In this document: piece after piece, positions 1 through 9,950 of the stretch
Numbering within the stretch: the first letter of the stretch is position 1
How the letters are laid out: each line of letters opens with the position of its first letter
Assembly (NCBI GenBank): GCA_000277445.1
Contig: AJWJ01000125.1
Coordinates: 1 to 49,363 of the forward strand
Direction: 5' to 3'
DNA length: 49,363 bases
DNA from: Polysphondylium violaceum
Lineage: Eukaryota > Evosea > Eumycetozoa > Dictyosteliales > Dictyosteliaceae
The notes under the pieces: model-generated
Seen by the model: the letters and a program-made list of their open reading frames with translations, nothing else
What the model was told of the DNA's origin: nothing
Databases searched by the model: none
Translations under genes and position numbers: made by a program

Positions 1-3000
1 TTTTACAGGCTCATTATCAGTACTAATATCTGACCATATCCATTGTGTAAAAGGATATTTATAGACCAATTGATAATTTTTATCAAGCTCTCGCAATTCT
101 ACGATTGAAATTAAACCTGTAAGAGTTGACTTTTCACTATTATCAGTTGGTACTGTAACGTTTGTTGATGGTGTAGTATTATTGATGGATGGTGTTGGTA
201 TGATGATGACTTTTGATTTACAATCAATACCCATCCAAGGTGAATGACAAATACAACCTGTTGCTGAACAATATCCTTGTGATGGACCACCACAATTATT
301 TAAACATTGATTAGGCGCTTGTGTTGGTATCTCTTCAGAATTTGTTGTTGATGATGATGATACTGATGATGAAGAAGAGGAGGAAGATTCTCTCTGAGGT
401 GGGAAACCAGGCTGAATAAAAGGATGTACCCAAAATTCATTTGAATAAAATATGAGGGCATTTTTAGATTTAATAATTTGTATTTTAAATGATGTATTTG
501 TTGGTTTAACATCATTGATAATTAATGTAGATGGGGTTGAAAATGATGGAGTTGATGTTTGTGAATATCCACTGGTATCATTATAATCAATTTGAACAAC
601 AGAGCTATTATCTGTACCAAACGATTTACCCATAATCATTAATTTACCACCATTGTTTGTAAAGTAGGCATTTGATTCAATCAAAGGGTCTGCATCAAAA
701 GAGAATGTAGATGTATCCAAAATATAAGAAAATCCTGCACCCTTAATAGTTTGGGAAGAAAACCCACCATAGTTTCCATTAACATCCACAGAACCATAAA
801 TAGATACGAGACTATAGCCTGGATACCCAAATCCATACGGTACAGTAAAACTACAACTATAATCGGCTTTAAAAGGAGTAGACCCATCAAGTAAGGTAGC
901 TTTTTCTTTGGCAATCTCATTGTTTGATGACAAGTACACAAATGGTAGCTTTTCCAATAATAATCCATTACCTGTGTCTTGAATTGTAAAGGTAAAGGTA
1001 ACTACTCTCTCTTTACTTCCAACGTCTATGGCATTTGGTTGGAAGTCCATGAATGACAATGTTGGAGGAGCCAAATCTTCTGGTAAAGGAGGGCAGGTTA
1101 GATCAATAGAGATTGAATTGTCATCTAGCTTATCAATAAATGCTCTGTTATAATCAGATATATATCCACCATTATCTCTGAGATAAACGTTAGAGATGTA
1201 AAAGATTTGGGATAAACAATTTTCATGAGGGAAATGTAGAGTGAAATTGTTTGTCTCTTTGGCTGGATCAAATACAAACTCATAAATATTTTGATGTCTT
1301 TCACTGACAACTGAAAAATGTCCAGAATGAAACCCATTTAAACGATCAGACACCTTGAAGGACCAGCCTATTGTTAATGCACCATCGGTTATATCAATTA
1401 AACGAGTAACCTCTAGTGTAGGTCCAAACATATCTGCATCGTCGGAATGGATTCTCAGTGTTGATAAGGGAAAAATATTATTCAAGAAACCAGAATCAAA
1501 GGCCTTGAAGTAAGTTATTTTGAATGTAACTACACCAGACATTGCCCTCAGTGGTATAATAACTGGGACTTCATATTGTTTAATAGTGTCGTTCCATTGG
1601 CCAAAAAATCTTGTATTCTCTTGATAACCAAAATCCAAGAGATCCAAAAATGGTGAAAGGTCTTTATCTGGATTCGTAGCGTTGAATCTAAATATCGTTG
1701 TAAAAGATGAATTACTGACATCAATGTCATTGTGAGACCAACTAGCCAATGTCACATTACTAAAAATTCTAGGGTTCATTTGTTGAACATAACTATTGGG
1801 GGGATTACTGAAAACAAGTCTTCTATCTTGCTCTGTGGTCTGGAATTCTGGACCATAGCTATAGGAATTGGAGGAGTAATCTATGACTGAATAAATATTT
1901 AAAGAAAACAGAGGATTCTCTATAACCGTTTCATAGACACCATCATTACCCGTACCTCGGAATATATCCTTTGATGAGATCAACATATTTCCATTGAGGT
2001 TGTTATTCGAGACACCTGATAAATATCTAAATCCAGATCTATCATCGGTGACTGTGATCCTGGCAATGATGTATCTATTGAATCCTGGTATGGTGATCAA
2101 TTTTAGATCAGTCAAAAATGGAGGAATGTTATCCAATGTGTATGGATTGGGATTTGTTATTGGTAGAGAGGGGCCTTGCACTGTTAGATAAAAAGAAGGT
2201 CTATTATCAAATATTGAAACCCAAATTGAACTTTCAAACGTAAACTGTGAATAATTCCCGCCTGTCATACCATATCTCCCATCCATCAAGTCTCGAGAAT
2301 AATAAAAATTTAGACTATCGAGTTGGTAGGAAAAGAAAAAAGCTGACTCTACCCTAGTAATATTTGATCTTTGAGAGGACACAATTGCAAGTGATCCAGA
2401 GCCTTCTGGATACAAAACTACTTCAAAGCCACTGGGTCCAAGAGGCCAATAGTTTGTGTAAGTGGGTGTCGTTGTAAAAATACGTTCATTGGCAAGTAGA
2501 CCATAATCGAGTTGCCTTATTTCCCATAAAGTGGTATTGAATGTTGATCCTACCACTGGCATTACAAATTGATATGTAGCGTTTAAAAGAGTACCATACA
2601 CAGGCGAGGCTACAGCTTTTCGAGTTTGTGATGGATCGTCTATTACATACAACTTTCTTTTAAATGGTAAATTTTGAGTCGCCTGAAAAATAAAAGGATA
2701 ATAATAGGATCTATAATTAAAAACTTGAGCAACTAGATTGGATATCTGGAGAGGTCCTGCCAACAAAGGAATTTCAACGTTGACATAGTGATCATAGTTG
2801 TTTGAATAGGAAAATCTAACCATGACCTCAACATATGAAACTTCAACTGGAGGACTAGCAAAGCTATTTGATAGTCTGATTGTGATTATATCCATACTAT
2901 AAAAACTAGGTATGGCAGCCCAATTTGAATGATTGGTTTGAGCATAAAATATCTTTTCACGTCCAGCATTGGTGTTTTCGACCTTTAGCATGTAATAATA

Positions 3001-3474
3001 AACTGGGCCCATCTCCATTGGATAAAAAAACCCAAGATTTTTAACAATAGGTATTGGGGGCGCTAAGAATTGATTGGGTATAAGTATTTTTTAATGTCAG
3101 TGTAGTAACTATAAATACATACGTGTACATTCATACAACATGTTTAGAGTAACTGTTTGAGAGACATTTGATGCAATGTCTAAAGAAACCGCAATAGGGT
3201 TGGGGCCAAAAGGAAGCTTTGTTTGAAAACTGACAACTTTAGCTGAGGCATTTTCATATGTGACGAAAATAGAATATCCAAAGTTGGGTTGAACCGAATA
3301 GCTTAAGAGTTCATGAGGAACCAAATCACTAATGATGAGACTAGATTCCCTACTACAGTTGCCATTGATGGGTCCCAACAAATTTAGAATTTCATTTGTT
3401 TGTTTTGTCACTGTAAAAGAGTGTATCACTCCTAAGAAAAAGAAAAGTAATAGTACTTTGTAAGGGTGCACCAT
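1..3474 (-). CDS. ComC-like IPT/EGF membrane protein, copy A (3' end beyond window)
   Basis: This is a large secreted or type I membrane protein of the dictyostelid ComC family, probably acting in cell-cell communication (function from the family, not from sequence). Exon 1 runs 3474-3123 and starts with a clear signal peptide (MVHPYKVLLLFFFLGVIHSF). The intron has a GTATGT donor and a TTCTTAG acceptor, and exon 2 runs from 3062 off the left edge, fully open. About 1138 residues are visible. Most is a beta-rich ectodomain of repeated extracellular domains with many N-glycosylation sites. An IPT/TIG-like segment is followed by a Ser-rich linker and one EGF-like module (around residues 1030-1062, CSATGCICHSPWMGIDC), then the family hallmark VIIIPTP. 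The membrane segment should lie beyond base 1. It is divergent from the ankyrin-type gene at 3995. A paralogue with the same intron position and phase lies at the right edge. Confidence 0.85.
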
Positions 3475-3994
3475 AGTCTCCCTTCTAAATTATATATATG
3501 GTGGAATAAAAAATGATATGAAAAAAAAAAGGGTTTGCAGTTTTCTTTTTTCCGATCTTCTTGTTTTTGAGACCTTAGATATTTTGGATTTTTAGAAAAA
3601 AAAAGATAGTTTCATTTTTAGCTGATCCCTCGAGATTGTTTTGATTTTTTGAAAATCCCAAAATAATGGAAATAATTACAGAAGAATGTAATAATGAATC
3701 ATTCTTCTGTACATTCTTCTGTTTGCGATAATCACAACCATACTACTGATATCTATCTATTATTTCTAATGATAGACAACAGATTAATTTATACTTATAA
3801 AATCACATGAACCACAAATGAAAAAAAATATAAAAAAAAAAAGATCATCAGTTTTTTAGCTTTTATGAGAAATTGGTTTTTTTTTTGAAAAAAATAAAAA
3901 AAAAAAATTTTTAAAAAAAAAAAAGGGAATTTCAAATCTAAATTAGTCTCTTTCATTCTTTTATGCACACACGGTAATATAAACATATAAAAAT
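3475..3994. promoter_or_regulatory. divergent promoter region between ComC-like A and ankyrin-type A
   Basis: This 520-base gap separates two divergently transcribed genes, so it should hold both promoters. It is extremely AT-rich, with long A runs next to the ankyrin-type start (3820-3930) and a TATATATA stretch just upstream of the ComC-like start. A perfect inverted repeat sits in the middle (listed separately). I see no coding potential: the short minus-strand frame here is almost entirely Phe, Lys and Leu from homopolymer runs. Confidence 0.5.
3677..3722. repeat. 12-bp inverted repeat whose left arm matches two tandem right arms
   Basis: The left arm TACAGAAGAATG (3677-3688) is perfectly complementary to 3700-3711, with an 11-base loop. 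A second copy of the right arm, ACATTCTTCTGT, follows at 3711-3722 and is complementary to 3678-3689. One arm can therefore pair with either of two tandem partners. It lies between two divergent promoters and may be a regulatory or protein-binding site, but no function is shown. Confidence 0.6.
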
Positions 3995-6094
3995 ATGAAC
4001 TCACTTTATAGAGAGGTGTTTGGAAATAAGTTTATCAAAACTACAATCTATTCATTCTTTAGTCAACTCCGTGCAGGAAAATTCTCACAAAAGTATGACG
4101 ATATAGTAAAGATTGAGTGGATTATCAACAACAACCACTGGGGATTATTGAAGGACAAGGTCGACAGAGAATGCTTTCTTTTGATTGACGTTGACACCAA
4201 AAATGCAATCTTCAAAATCAAAGATCATCGTATTTTTCTCAAAGTGTTTGCACTTTTTAGAGACTATTTTGTGGTGGCCTATCCCCCAGTGCTCCAGGTA
4301 GCGGCCAAGGAAAACAATCTCGAGGCACTAAAGCATTTGGCTGGGCTAGGGTACAGTGGAAAACAACAAGAGTGCTTTACCAATGCCTGGGATCACAAAA
4401 ACTCTGACATGGTCATCTACTTGTTGGAACTATTCAACGATCGTGATGTGGTAAAGACACTAACAAGCAATTTAGAGCTTGCCATCAAAAACTCTGACGA
4501 GAAAGTGATTCGATATCTCTCCTCTCTGCCCAGATTCAAAGAATTTTATTCTCAATCCCTCGACGAGATCTTCAAGTCTGGCCATGTAGAGATGTTTAAA
4601 TTGGCCAGAGAACTGTTGCCCGAGGACAGAATTTGGGTGACAAGAAAAATGTTGATTGGCAGTGTGACAAACTTTGAACTATTCAAGTACTTGGTTGAAA
4701 ACTATAGATCCTCACTCCAAGACGACTGGTTTGACGAAGAGGTTGCCCAAGTAGCGGTGGACTACTTGGCCGATCAAGTCATTTTGTATCTCAAAGAAAA
4801 CAACCACATCTCCTCGGAAACTTATCAAGACCTTTGCAACGAAATTGCCCTCGAGGCCTATAAACAAGACAATCAAGAAATATATAATAAATTCAAGGAT
4901 GACAATTGCGACCTTGGAAATATTTCTTGTGTGTCTGATGTCAAAAACTTTGAAACTAATCTAGACAAGGTAAAACAACTCAGAGAGGAAGGCGTGTATG
5001 GCACTCTAGACTGCTGCAAAAAGGCCTCTATGAATGCCAAACACTTTCCCGTGTTTCATTTCTTGTGGGAGGGATTGGATCATGATGACCATGAGCAATC
5101 GGTAATCTCTGACTTTATTGTTAGCAGTTGCAGAACCAACAACCTTCCACTATACCAATACATGTTTCCCCTCATGGAAGAAGGCACCGCCATCGATCTT
5201 ACCTACACCGACTGGTGTCACATGGTAAAGGATGAACAACACTTAGCCTTTGTCAAGCAACTTGTGACCACACTAATTGTACCCCGTTTCAACAATGACA
5301 TGGGTCTCGCCCTCAACGATGCCTCCAAACACGGCTGTACTGAGACATTTAAATTCCTCGCCTCCAAAGTCACCGTGAACCCAGCCTCTGGAATCTTTAC
5401 TACTCCATACAAGAACGCCGTACTCTATGAACACAAAGCCATCCTCGAGTATCTTGTCGACCAAAAATATCCACACGACAATCAAATCCTTGGTAAATCG
5501 CGCTCAGTAGAAACTGCTGAGTACCTTATTTCCAAAGGCCACACATTTATCAGCAGCACCTTTAAAGATGCCATTGGCGCCGACATTAGCGTCCTTCAAT
5601 TCTTTACCACCACCTTTGCCCACCAACAGAACCTGTACAAAGACCATGCCTATCTTTTAGCCATCACAGACACCATCAACCAAAGTCGTTTCCAACATTT
5701 CCGTCACCTTGTTGAAGTGTCGCGCACCACAACCTCCAAAGACATCCTTTTGGCCATCTGTAAAACCGAGAATCTTCAATTCCTTGAATACTATACAAAA
5801 AAATTCACTTTTCATCCCGAGAGCTTCAAGCAGGCCATGTCATATGGAAACCTCAACATTGTCAAACATCTTTTGGCCAACTACAAAGACCAGATCACCA
5901 TCAACTCACCCGACTTTATCTATATTGTAATTTTAAAGCACGTCCACATCATGGAATTCTTGAGAGAACACATCAATGCCAAAGACGGTGTTCTCACCAT
6001 CAATCCCAACTCACTCTCTATCTACAAAGGTATCGATCAAGCCTACAATCAATATTTGGACAAATACATTGAATCTTTAAATGTATCTCAATAA
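3995..6094 (+). CDS. divergent ankyrin-type repeat protein A (dictyostelid family)
   Basis: This is an intronless 699-residue protein built of helical pairs that read as degenerate ankyrin repeats, for example EALKHLAGLGYSG, MVIYLLELF, VIRYLSSL and LFKYLVENY. It has no signal peptide or membrane segment, so it is probably cytosolic and protein-binding. The N-terminus (LYREVFGNKFIKTTIYSFF) and the following YDDIVKIEWIINNNHWGLLK block are closely matched in the paralogue at 28620-30791, which marks a defined family beyond generic ankyrin. A second shared block is GKSRSVETAEYLISKGH. The start is the first ATG of the frame and matches the paralogue's start. The codons are more GC-rich than those of the neighbours. 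The partner and cellular role are unknown. It is convergent with mrto4, with a 117-base gap. Confidence 0.85.
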   Translation: MNSLYREVFGNKFIKTTIYSFFSQLRAGKFSQKYDDIVKIEWIINNNHWGLLKDKVDRECFLLIDVDTKNAIFKIKDHRIFLKVFALFRDYFVVAYPPVLQVAAKENNLEALKHLAGLGYSGKQQECFTNAWDHKNSDMVIYLLELFNDRDVVKTLTSNLELAIKNSDEKVIRYLSSLPRFKEFYSQSLDEIFKSGHVEMFKLARELLPEDRIWVTRKMLIGSVTNFELFKYLVENYRSSLQDDWFDEEVAQVAVDYLADQVILYLKENNHISSETYQDLCNEIALEAYKQDNQEIYNKFKDDNCDLGNISCVSDVKNFETNLDKVKQLREEGVYGTLDCCKKASMNAKHFPVFHFLWEGLDHDDHEQSVISDFIVSSCRTNNLPLYQYMFPLMEEGTAIDLTYTDWCHMVKDEQHLAFVKQLVTTLIVPRFNNDMGLALNDASKHGCTETFKFLASKVTVNPASGIFTTPYKNAVLYEHKAILEYLVDQKYPHDNQILGKSRSVETAEYLISKGHTFISSTFKDAIGADISVLQFFTTTFAHQQNLYKDHAYLLAITDTINQSRFQHFRHLVEVSRTTTSKDILLAICKTENLQFLEYYTKKFTFHPESFKQAMSYGNLNIVKHLLANYKDQITINSPDFIYIVILKHVHIMEFLREHINAKDGVLTINPNSLSIYKGIDQAYNQYLDKYIESLNVSQ

Positions 6095-6211
6095 ACTCAA
6101 ACAAATATAATATATTAAACTCAAACAACAACAACAAAACAATCATTAATTAATTAATTTATAGTATTATTTATTTGAAACAAAAAATTAAACGACAATC
6201 TACAACTCAAT

Positions 6212-6950
6212 TTAAGCGGTAGTGGTATAAACATTATTGTGATAATAACCTTTGATATTGAGTTTAAATTCTGAAATTTTGTGTTCAAAAAGTTGTAAAA
6301 GTCTAGATTGTTCTGGAGTGATTGCTTCACCTTCTTCACATAAATTATAATCTCTTTCTAAAGTAATAACACCATTCTTTAATACAGTTGGTAAACCCAA
6401 GTTTCTTAAATAAGTTTCCATTGAGTGAGTCATATTGATTGGTCCTTCTGGAAGTGTAATAGTTTCACTTGGAACGAATCCAGCTCTTGGATAATCGTTT
6501 TCTGTATAATTTTTGAAAAATTCCATAACCTTTTCAATTGGTTCATTTGTAAAAAATAATCCACATTCACCTTCTAATTGCTACAATTATAATTATAATA
6601 ATAATTAGTATATGATGATATCATACCCAATTATCACTGATAACAATATCTAAATAATATATATTTACTTGAGAGACTAAATGTAAATTTGTTTTCAATT
6701 CATCAGAATCACTTTTACCCAAACCAATGGATAAAACTTTATTCTTTCCAAACAAGAATTTAGATGTACCCCACTCTGTTCTGACCTTTTTCAATAAATT
6801 GTTTCTCATATTTTCATAAGTGAACAAATAGATATAATTATATTTATCAACACTTTCTCTAATATTGGCAACTAATTTCTTTTTCTTTTCTCCTGGGTTT
6901 TTAGCAACCTTTGTTAAATTGACAACTTGATTTCTCTTTGATTTAACCAT
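6212..6950 (-). CDS. mrto4: MRTO4 (Mrt4), 60S ribosome assembly factor
   Basis: This is the nucleolar factor that occupies the P-stalk base of pre-60S particles before the stalk protein P0 replaces it (known for the family). Exon 1 is 6950-6669 and exon 2 is 6580-6212. The intron is GTAAAT...TTGTAG, and the joined product is 216 residues, slightly shorter than the yeast and human proteins (about 236-239). The N-terminus MVKSKRNQVVNLTKV is basic. The L10/P0-like fold follows (YNYIYLFTYENMRNNLLKKVR, then KFLFGKNKVLSIGLG), and exon 2 carries GECGLFFTNEP and YPRAGFVPSETITLPEGP. The product ends without an acidic P0-type C-terminal tail, which separates it from the stalk protein P0. Another large-subunit factor, HEATR3/Syo1, lies at 32306-34563. 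Confidence 0.93.
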
Positions 6951-7414
6951 TTTATATTATTTATCTATATATATGTGTGTATGAGTGTGTGTGGTAAAAA
7001 AAGAAAAAAAGACGATTGTTTGTGATCAATACAAAAAACCGAGGAAAATTTTTGTTGTGAAAAAAAAATAAAAAAAAAAAGTCGTTTTCGAAAAAATTCA
7101 AAAATAATTCAAAAATAATAAAATAATTAACGCGTGAGCCATAGGGCTCACATAAAGACTTGTTTATAAATAGTAATAAATGAATATACTGTAAATTTAA
7201 ATCAATAATAAATCAATAAAAAAAGATAATGGTCATATGATAACTTCTTTGATTAAAAGAAGATGAAAATATATATTTAAAAATAAAATACAAATGTTGG
7301 TTTAGAGTTGTGATTGGGATTTGAGATTTGTTGAGGGAGTGTCGAATTATTTAAAATTTGGAATTGGAGATCCTACATGGGGTTGGTTGTTGAGTGATTG
7401 ATTGGTTGATTGAT
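6951..7414. promoter_or_regulatory. intergenic region: mrto4 promoter and PAK 3' flank
   Basis: This region holds the upstream region of mrto4 and the 3' flank of the PAK gene. Next to mrto4 is a GT-rich block (around 6972-6993) followed by purine and A runs to about 7080, a pattern repeated upstream of other genes here. A perfect short hairpin sits at 7134-7151, and a GATTGATT-rich stretch lies near 7392-7412. No coding region is evident. Confidence 0.4.
7134..7151. repeat. perfect 7-bp hairpin with ATAG loop
   Basis: GTGAGCC (7134-7140), ATAG, then GGCTCAC (7145-7151) form a GC-rich perfect inverted repeat inside an almost pure A/T intergenic stretch. No T-run follows, and the genome is eukaryotic, so a bacterial-type terminator is not implied. 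It could be a transcription-factor palindrome or a structured RNA element. Confidence 0.5.
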
Positions 7415-9950
7415 TTACATTATTGAAAATTTACTTTGTGCCTCTTTGGCCTTTTTTGATTCAAAAATAGATGGAACTAAACCATTACTATTGCATGCTT
7501 GTTTCAAGAAAGGATGAGATAAAAGTTGTCTTGCATCGGGTCTAGCCTCAACGTCTTTTTCCAAACATTTCTTTAAAAAGTCTTTAAATTCATCAGACCA
7601 CTTGGCTTGTTCTTTGAGTTCGGGGATACCTTTGGTGGTGATCAAGAAAAGTGCTCTGAGGGGTGGGAATGACATGTAGGGTGGCTCAGATTCAGCCATT
7701 TCCATAGCCATGATACCCAATGACCAAATATCTACTTTTCTATCATAGTTTTGACCTCTGATCAACTCGGGTGCCATCCAATAAGGTGTACCGACAATGG
7801 TAATTCTCTTTGGCTTTGATTTTGTGAGTTGGGCAGCATAACCAAAATCTGCCAATTTTACAGATCCATCAGATCCCAATAAAATATTATCAGACTTGAT
7901 ATCTCTATGAATTCTATGTTGACTATGAACATATGAAAGACCTTTAAGTGTCTAAATAGTAATAATTATTATTAATATCTATCAATATATCATCAACAAC
8001 AATTCTACTACTTACTTCTAAACAAATATAAGCAATTTGAGATTCAACCAATTTAACGGTATTAAATTGCTCTAAAATTTCAGTCAAACAACCTCCACCC
8101 ATATACTCCATGGCAACCCATAAAGAGTCATTGAGGAGATAACTGTCAATGTATTCTACAATATTTGGATGTTTACATGATTTCATAATACCAATTTCTG
8201 TAATAACCAATTTCATATTTTGTTGATTCAATGGCATCTTTTTAATAGCAACCTTTTGATTAGTCTTTAATTTTGTTACAACAAATACTTCACCAGCAGC
8301 ACTAAAATAAAAGTAATATTAGTTAGTATATACGTTAAATATCAAATGCTATGCTATCAATGTAAAACTAGACACCTACCCTTCACCAATTTTAGTTGAG
8401 CCTTCACCATAGATCTTTGTTGGATCTTCTTGACTGATGAGTTCATACAAGGATACATTTGATTCCTCTGGAAGGGTTGCATTGTTGAATTCCAAATCTT
8501 CATCGCCACACATACTCTCTGTGAACTGCATTTCCAAAAGCTGTTGTTCTTGTAACATTTGTTGTTGTTGGGCGGCTTGTTGTTGTTGGAGGAGTTGTTG
8601 TTGTTGGGCAGCCTGTTGTTGAGCGGCAGCTTGTTGCTGCTGTTGTAATCGTTGTTGGGCAGCAGCTTGTTGTTGAGCAGCGGCTTGGTTGTCCACTTGA
8701 GGTCTTGGTGGAAGCTGTTTGGGTGGTAGCTTGGCAGCTTGAGCTTGGAGTTTTTCGAGTTGTTCTTGTTTTTGTTGTTGCTTTTGCTGATTCATGTGGA
8801 AGTCCAATACATCCAATACTGCATCTGAATTCTCGACAACATCCTCTTTAGTGATACCCGAGGACTGAAGAATAACCTCCCATTCTCGGGGAAGACCTTC
8901 GAAACCAGTGACCGAGTTATAATCTACATGTATATTGTGTTTGACATTGAATGGTGATCCAACAGAAAACTCCTTCTTTTCTGTGTGCGTGTAAGGGTGT
9001 GGTTAGTATATGCGTATGAGTAGGCCGTGTGGGCATAGAGGATACATACTATTCTTCTTTTTTGAACTAAATATAGCTAGAAATCCTTTCTTTTCTTCGT
9101 CTTTTTGTGGAGTTTGTTGGTGGTGTGTAGAGGGTGGCGAGGGAGGCGAGATGGGTGTGGAGGTGGGAGAGGTGGCAATAGGGATGGTGGATGACTGCTG
9201 TGACGATGGTGGTATATTGGTAGGCTGTGTTGGTTGTGAATTTAGAGAGGGAGATGTGGAGCCTGGACTAATGATGGGTGTTTTAATGACGGGTGGTGGG
9301 CCTGCCAATATATTGCCCAGACCAGCAGGTACTGCGTTGGGTGCAAGCTTTTTGGGCTGCTTGCTCATTGGTGGAGGTGGAGGTGATGGTATAGTGTTGT
9401 TGTTGTTGCTATTGCTGTGATTGCCATTCATAAGAGGTGAATGTGGTGGTGCTGAGGGTGGTGAGGGTGGATTTGTGTTTATATTGATCGGTGAACTAAT
9501 CTTTCTTACTGTATTGCTGTTGTTGTGGTTGCTATGACTATTGCTGCTGTTTCCATTCATGTGACCGTTCATATTGGGATTGGGTGAACGTGGTGGAACA
9601 ACAATAGGTGGTGCAGGTGCTGAGCCAGCATAGCTGCTGTTGTCTTCAGCAGAGCTGTTTAGTGCTGGTCTTGGTTGGGTTGGAAGAGGTGGTGCTTTCT
9701 TTAATCCTGCTGGTGAGGGAAGTGGTCTCTTGGGAAGAGAGTTGCCAGATGACGATAACGATGGTTGTGGTTGTTGTTGTGGTGCAAGTGTATTACTATT
9801 TGGTGATGGTTGTGTTGTAGCAGGTCCATTGTTTGGTCTTCTAATTGGTTGAGGTGGTCTTCTAGTTGGAGGTGGTGATGACTCTGCCTCAGATATAGTC
9901 TGTGCCTCAAATTTCTCTCTCATTATAGATACTCTTTTAGATTGATCCAT
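7415..9950 (-). CDS. PAK-family (STE20 group) serine/threonine kinase with CRIB domain, PakB-like
   Basis: This is a p21-activated kinase that should bind GTP-loaded Rac/Cdc42 and phosphorylate targets such as class I myosin heavy chains (known for dictyostelid PAKs). There are four exons: 9950-9050, 8980-8380, 8301-8016 and 7951-7415, giving 774 residues with exact phase. The N-terminal third is Pro/Ser/Asn-rich with PxxP motifs such as [12 protein letters not shown], likely SH3 ligands. The CRIB/p21-binding domain is near residue 306 ([18 protein letters not shown]). A Gln/Ala-rich stretch follows (about 360-450). The kinase domain covers about 493-746: GEGAAGEV loop, VAIKK lysine, HRDIKSDN catalytic loop, ADFG, and GTPYWMAPE activation segment. 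All catalytic residues are present, so it should be active. The proline-rich tail plus CRIB layout fits PakB best, but PakA or PakC cannot be excluded. Confidence 0.92.

Noticed and set aside
7134-7160. Hairpin as an intrinsic transcription terminator
   Set aside because: There is no T-run after the stem, and the genome is clearly eukaryotic.
9010-9852. Plus-strand open frames of Gly, Val and Leu opposite the PAK N-terminus
   Set aside because: These are antisense shadows of the Pro/Asn/Ser-rich coding region of the PAK gene.
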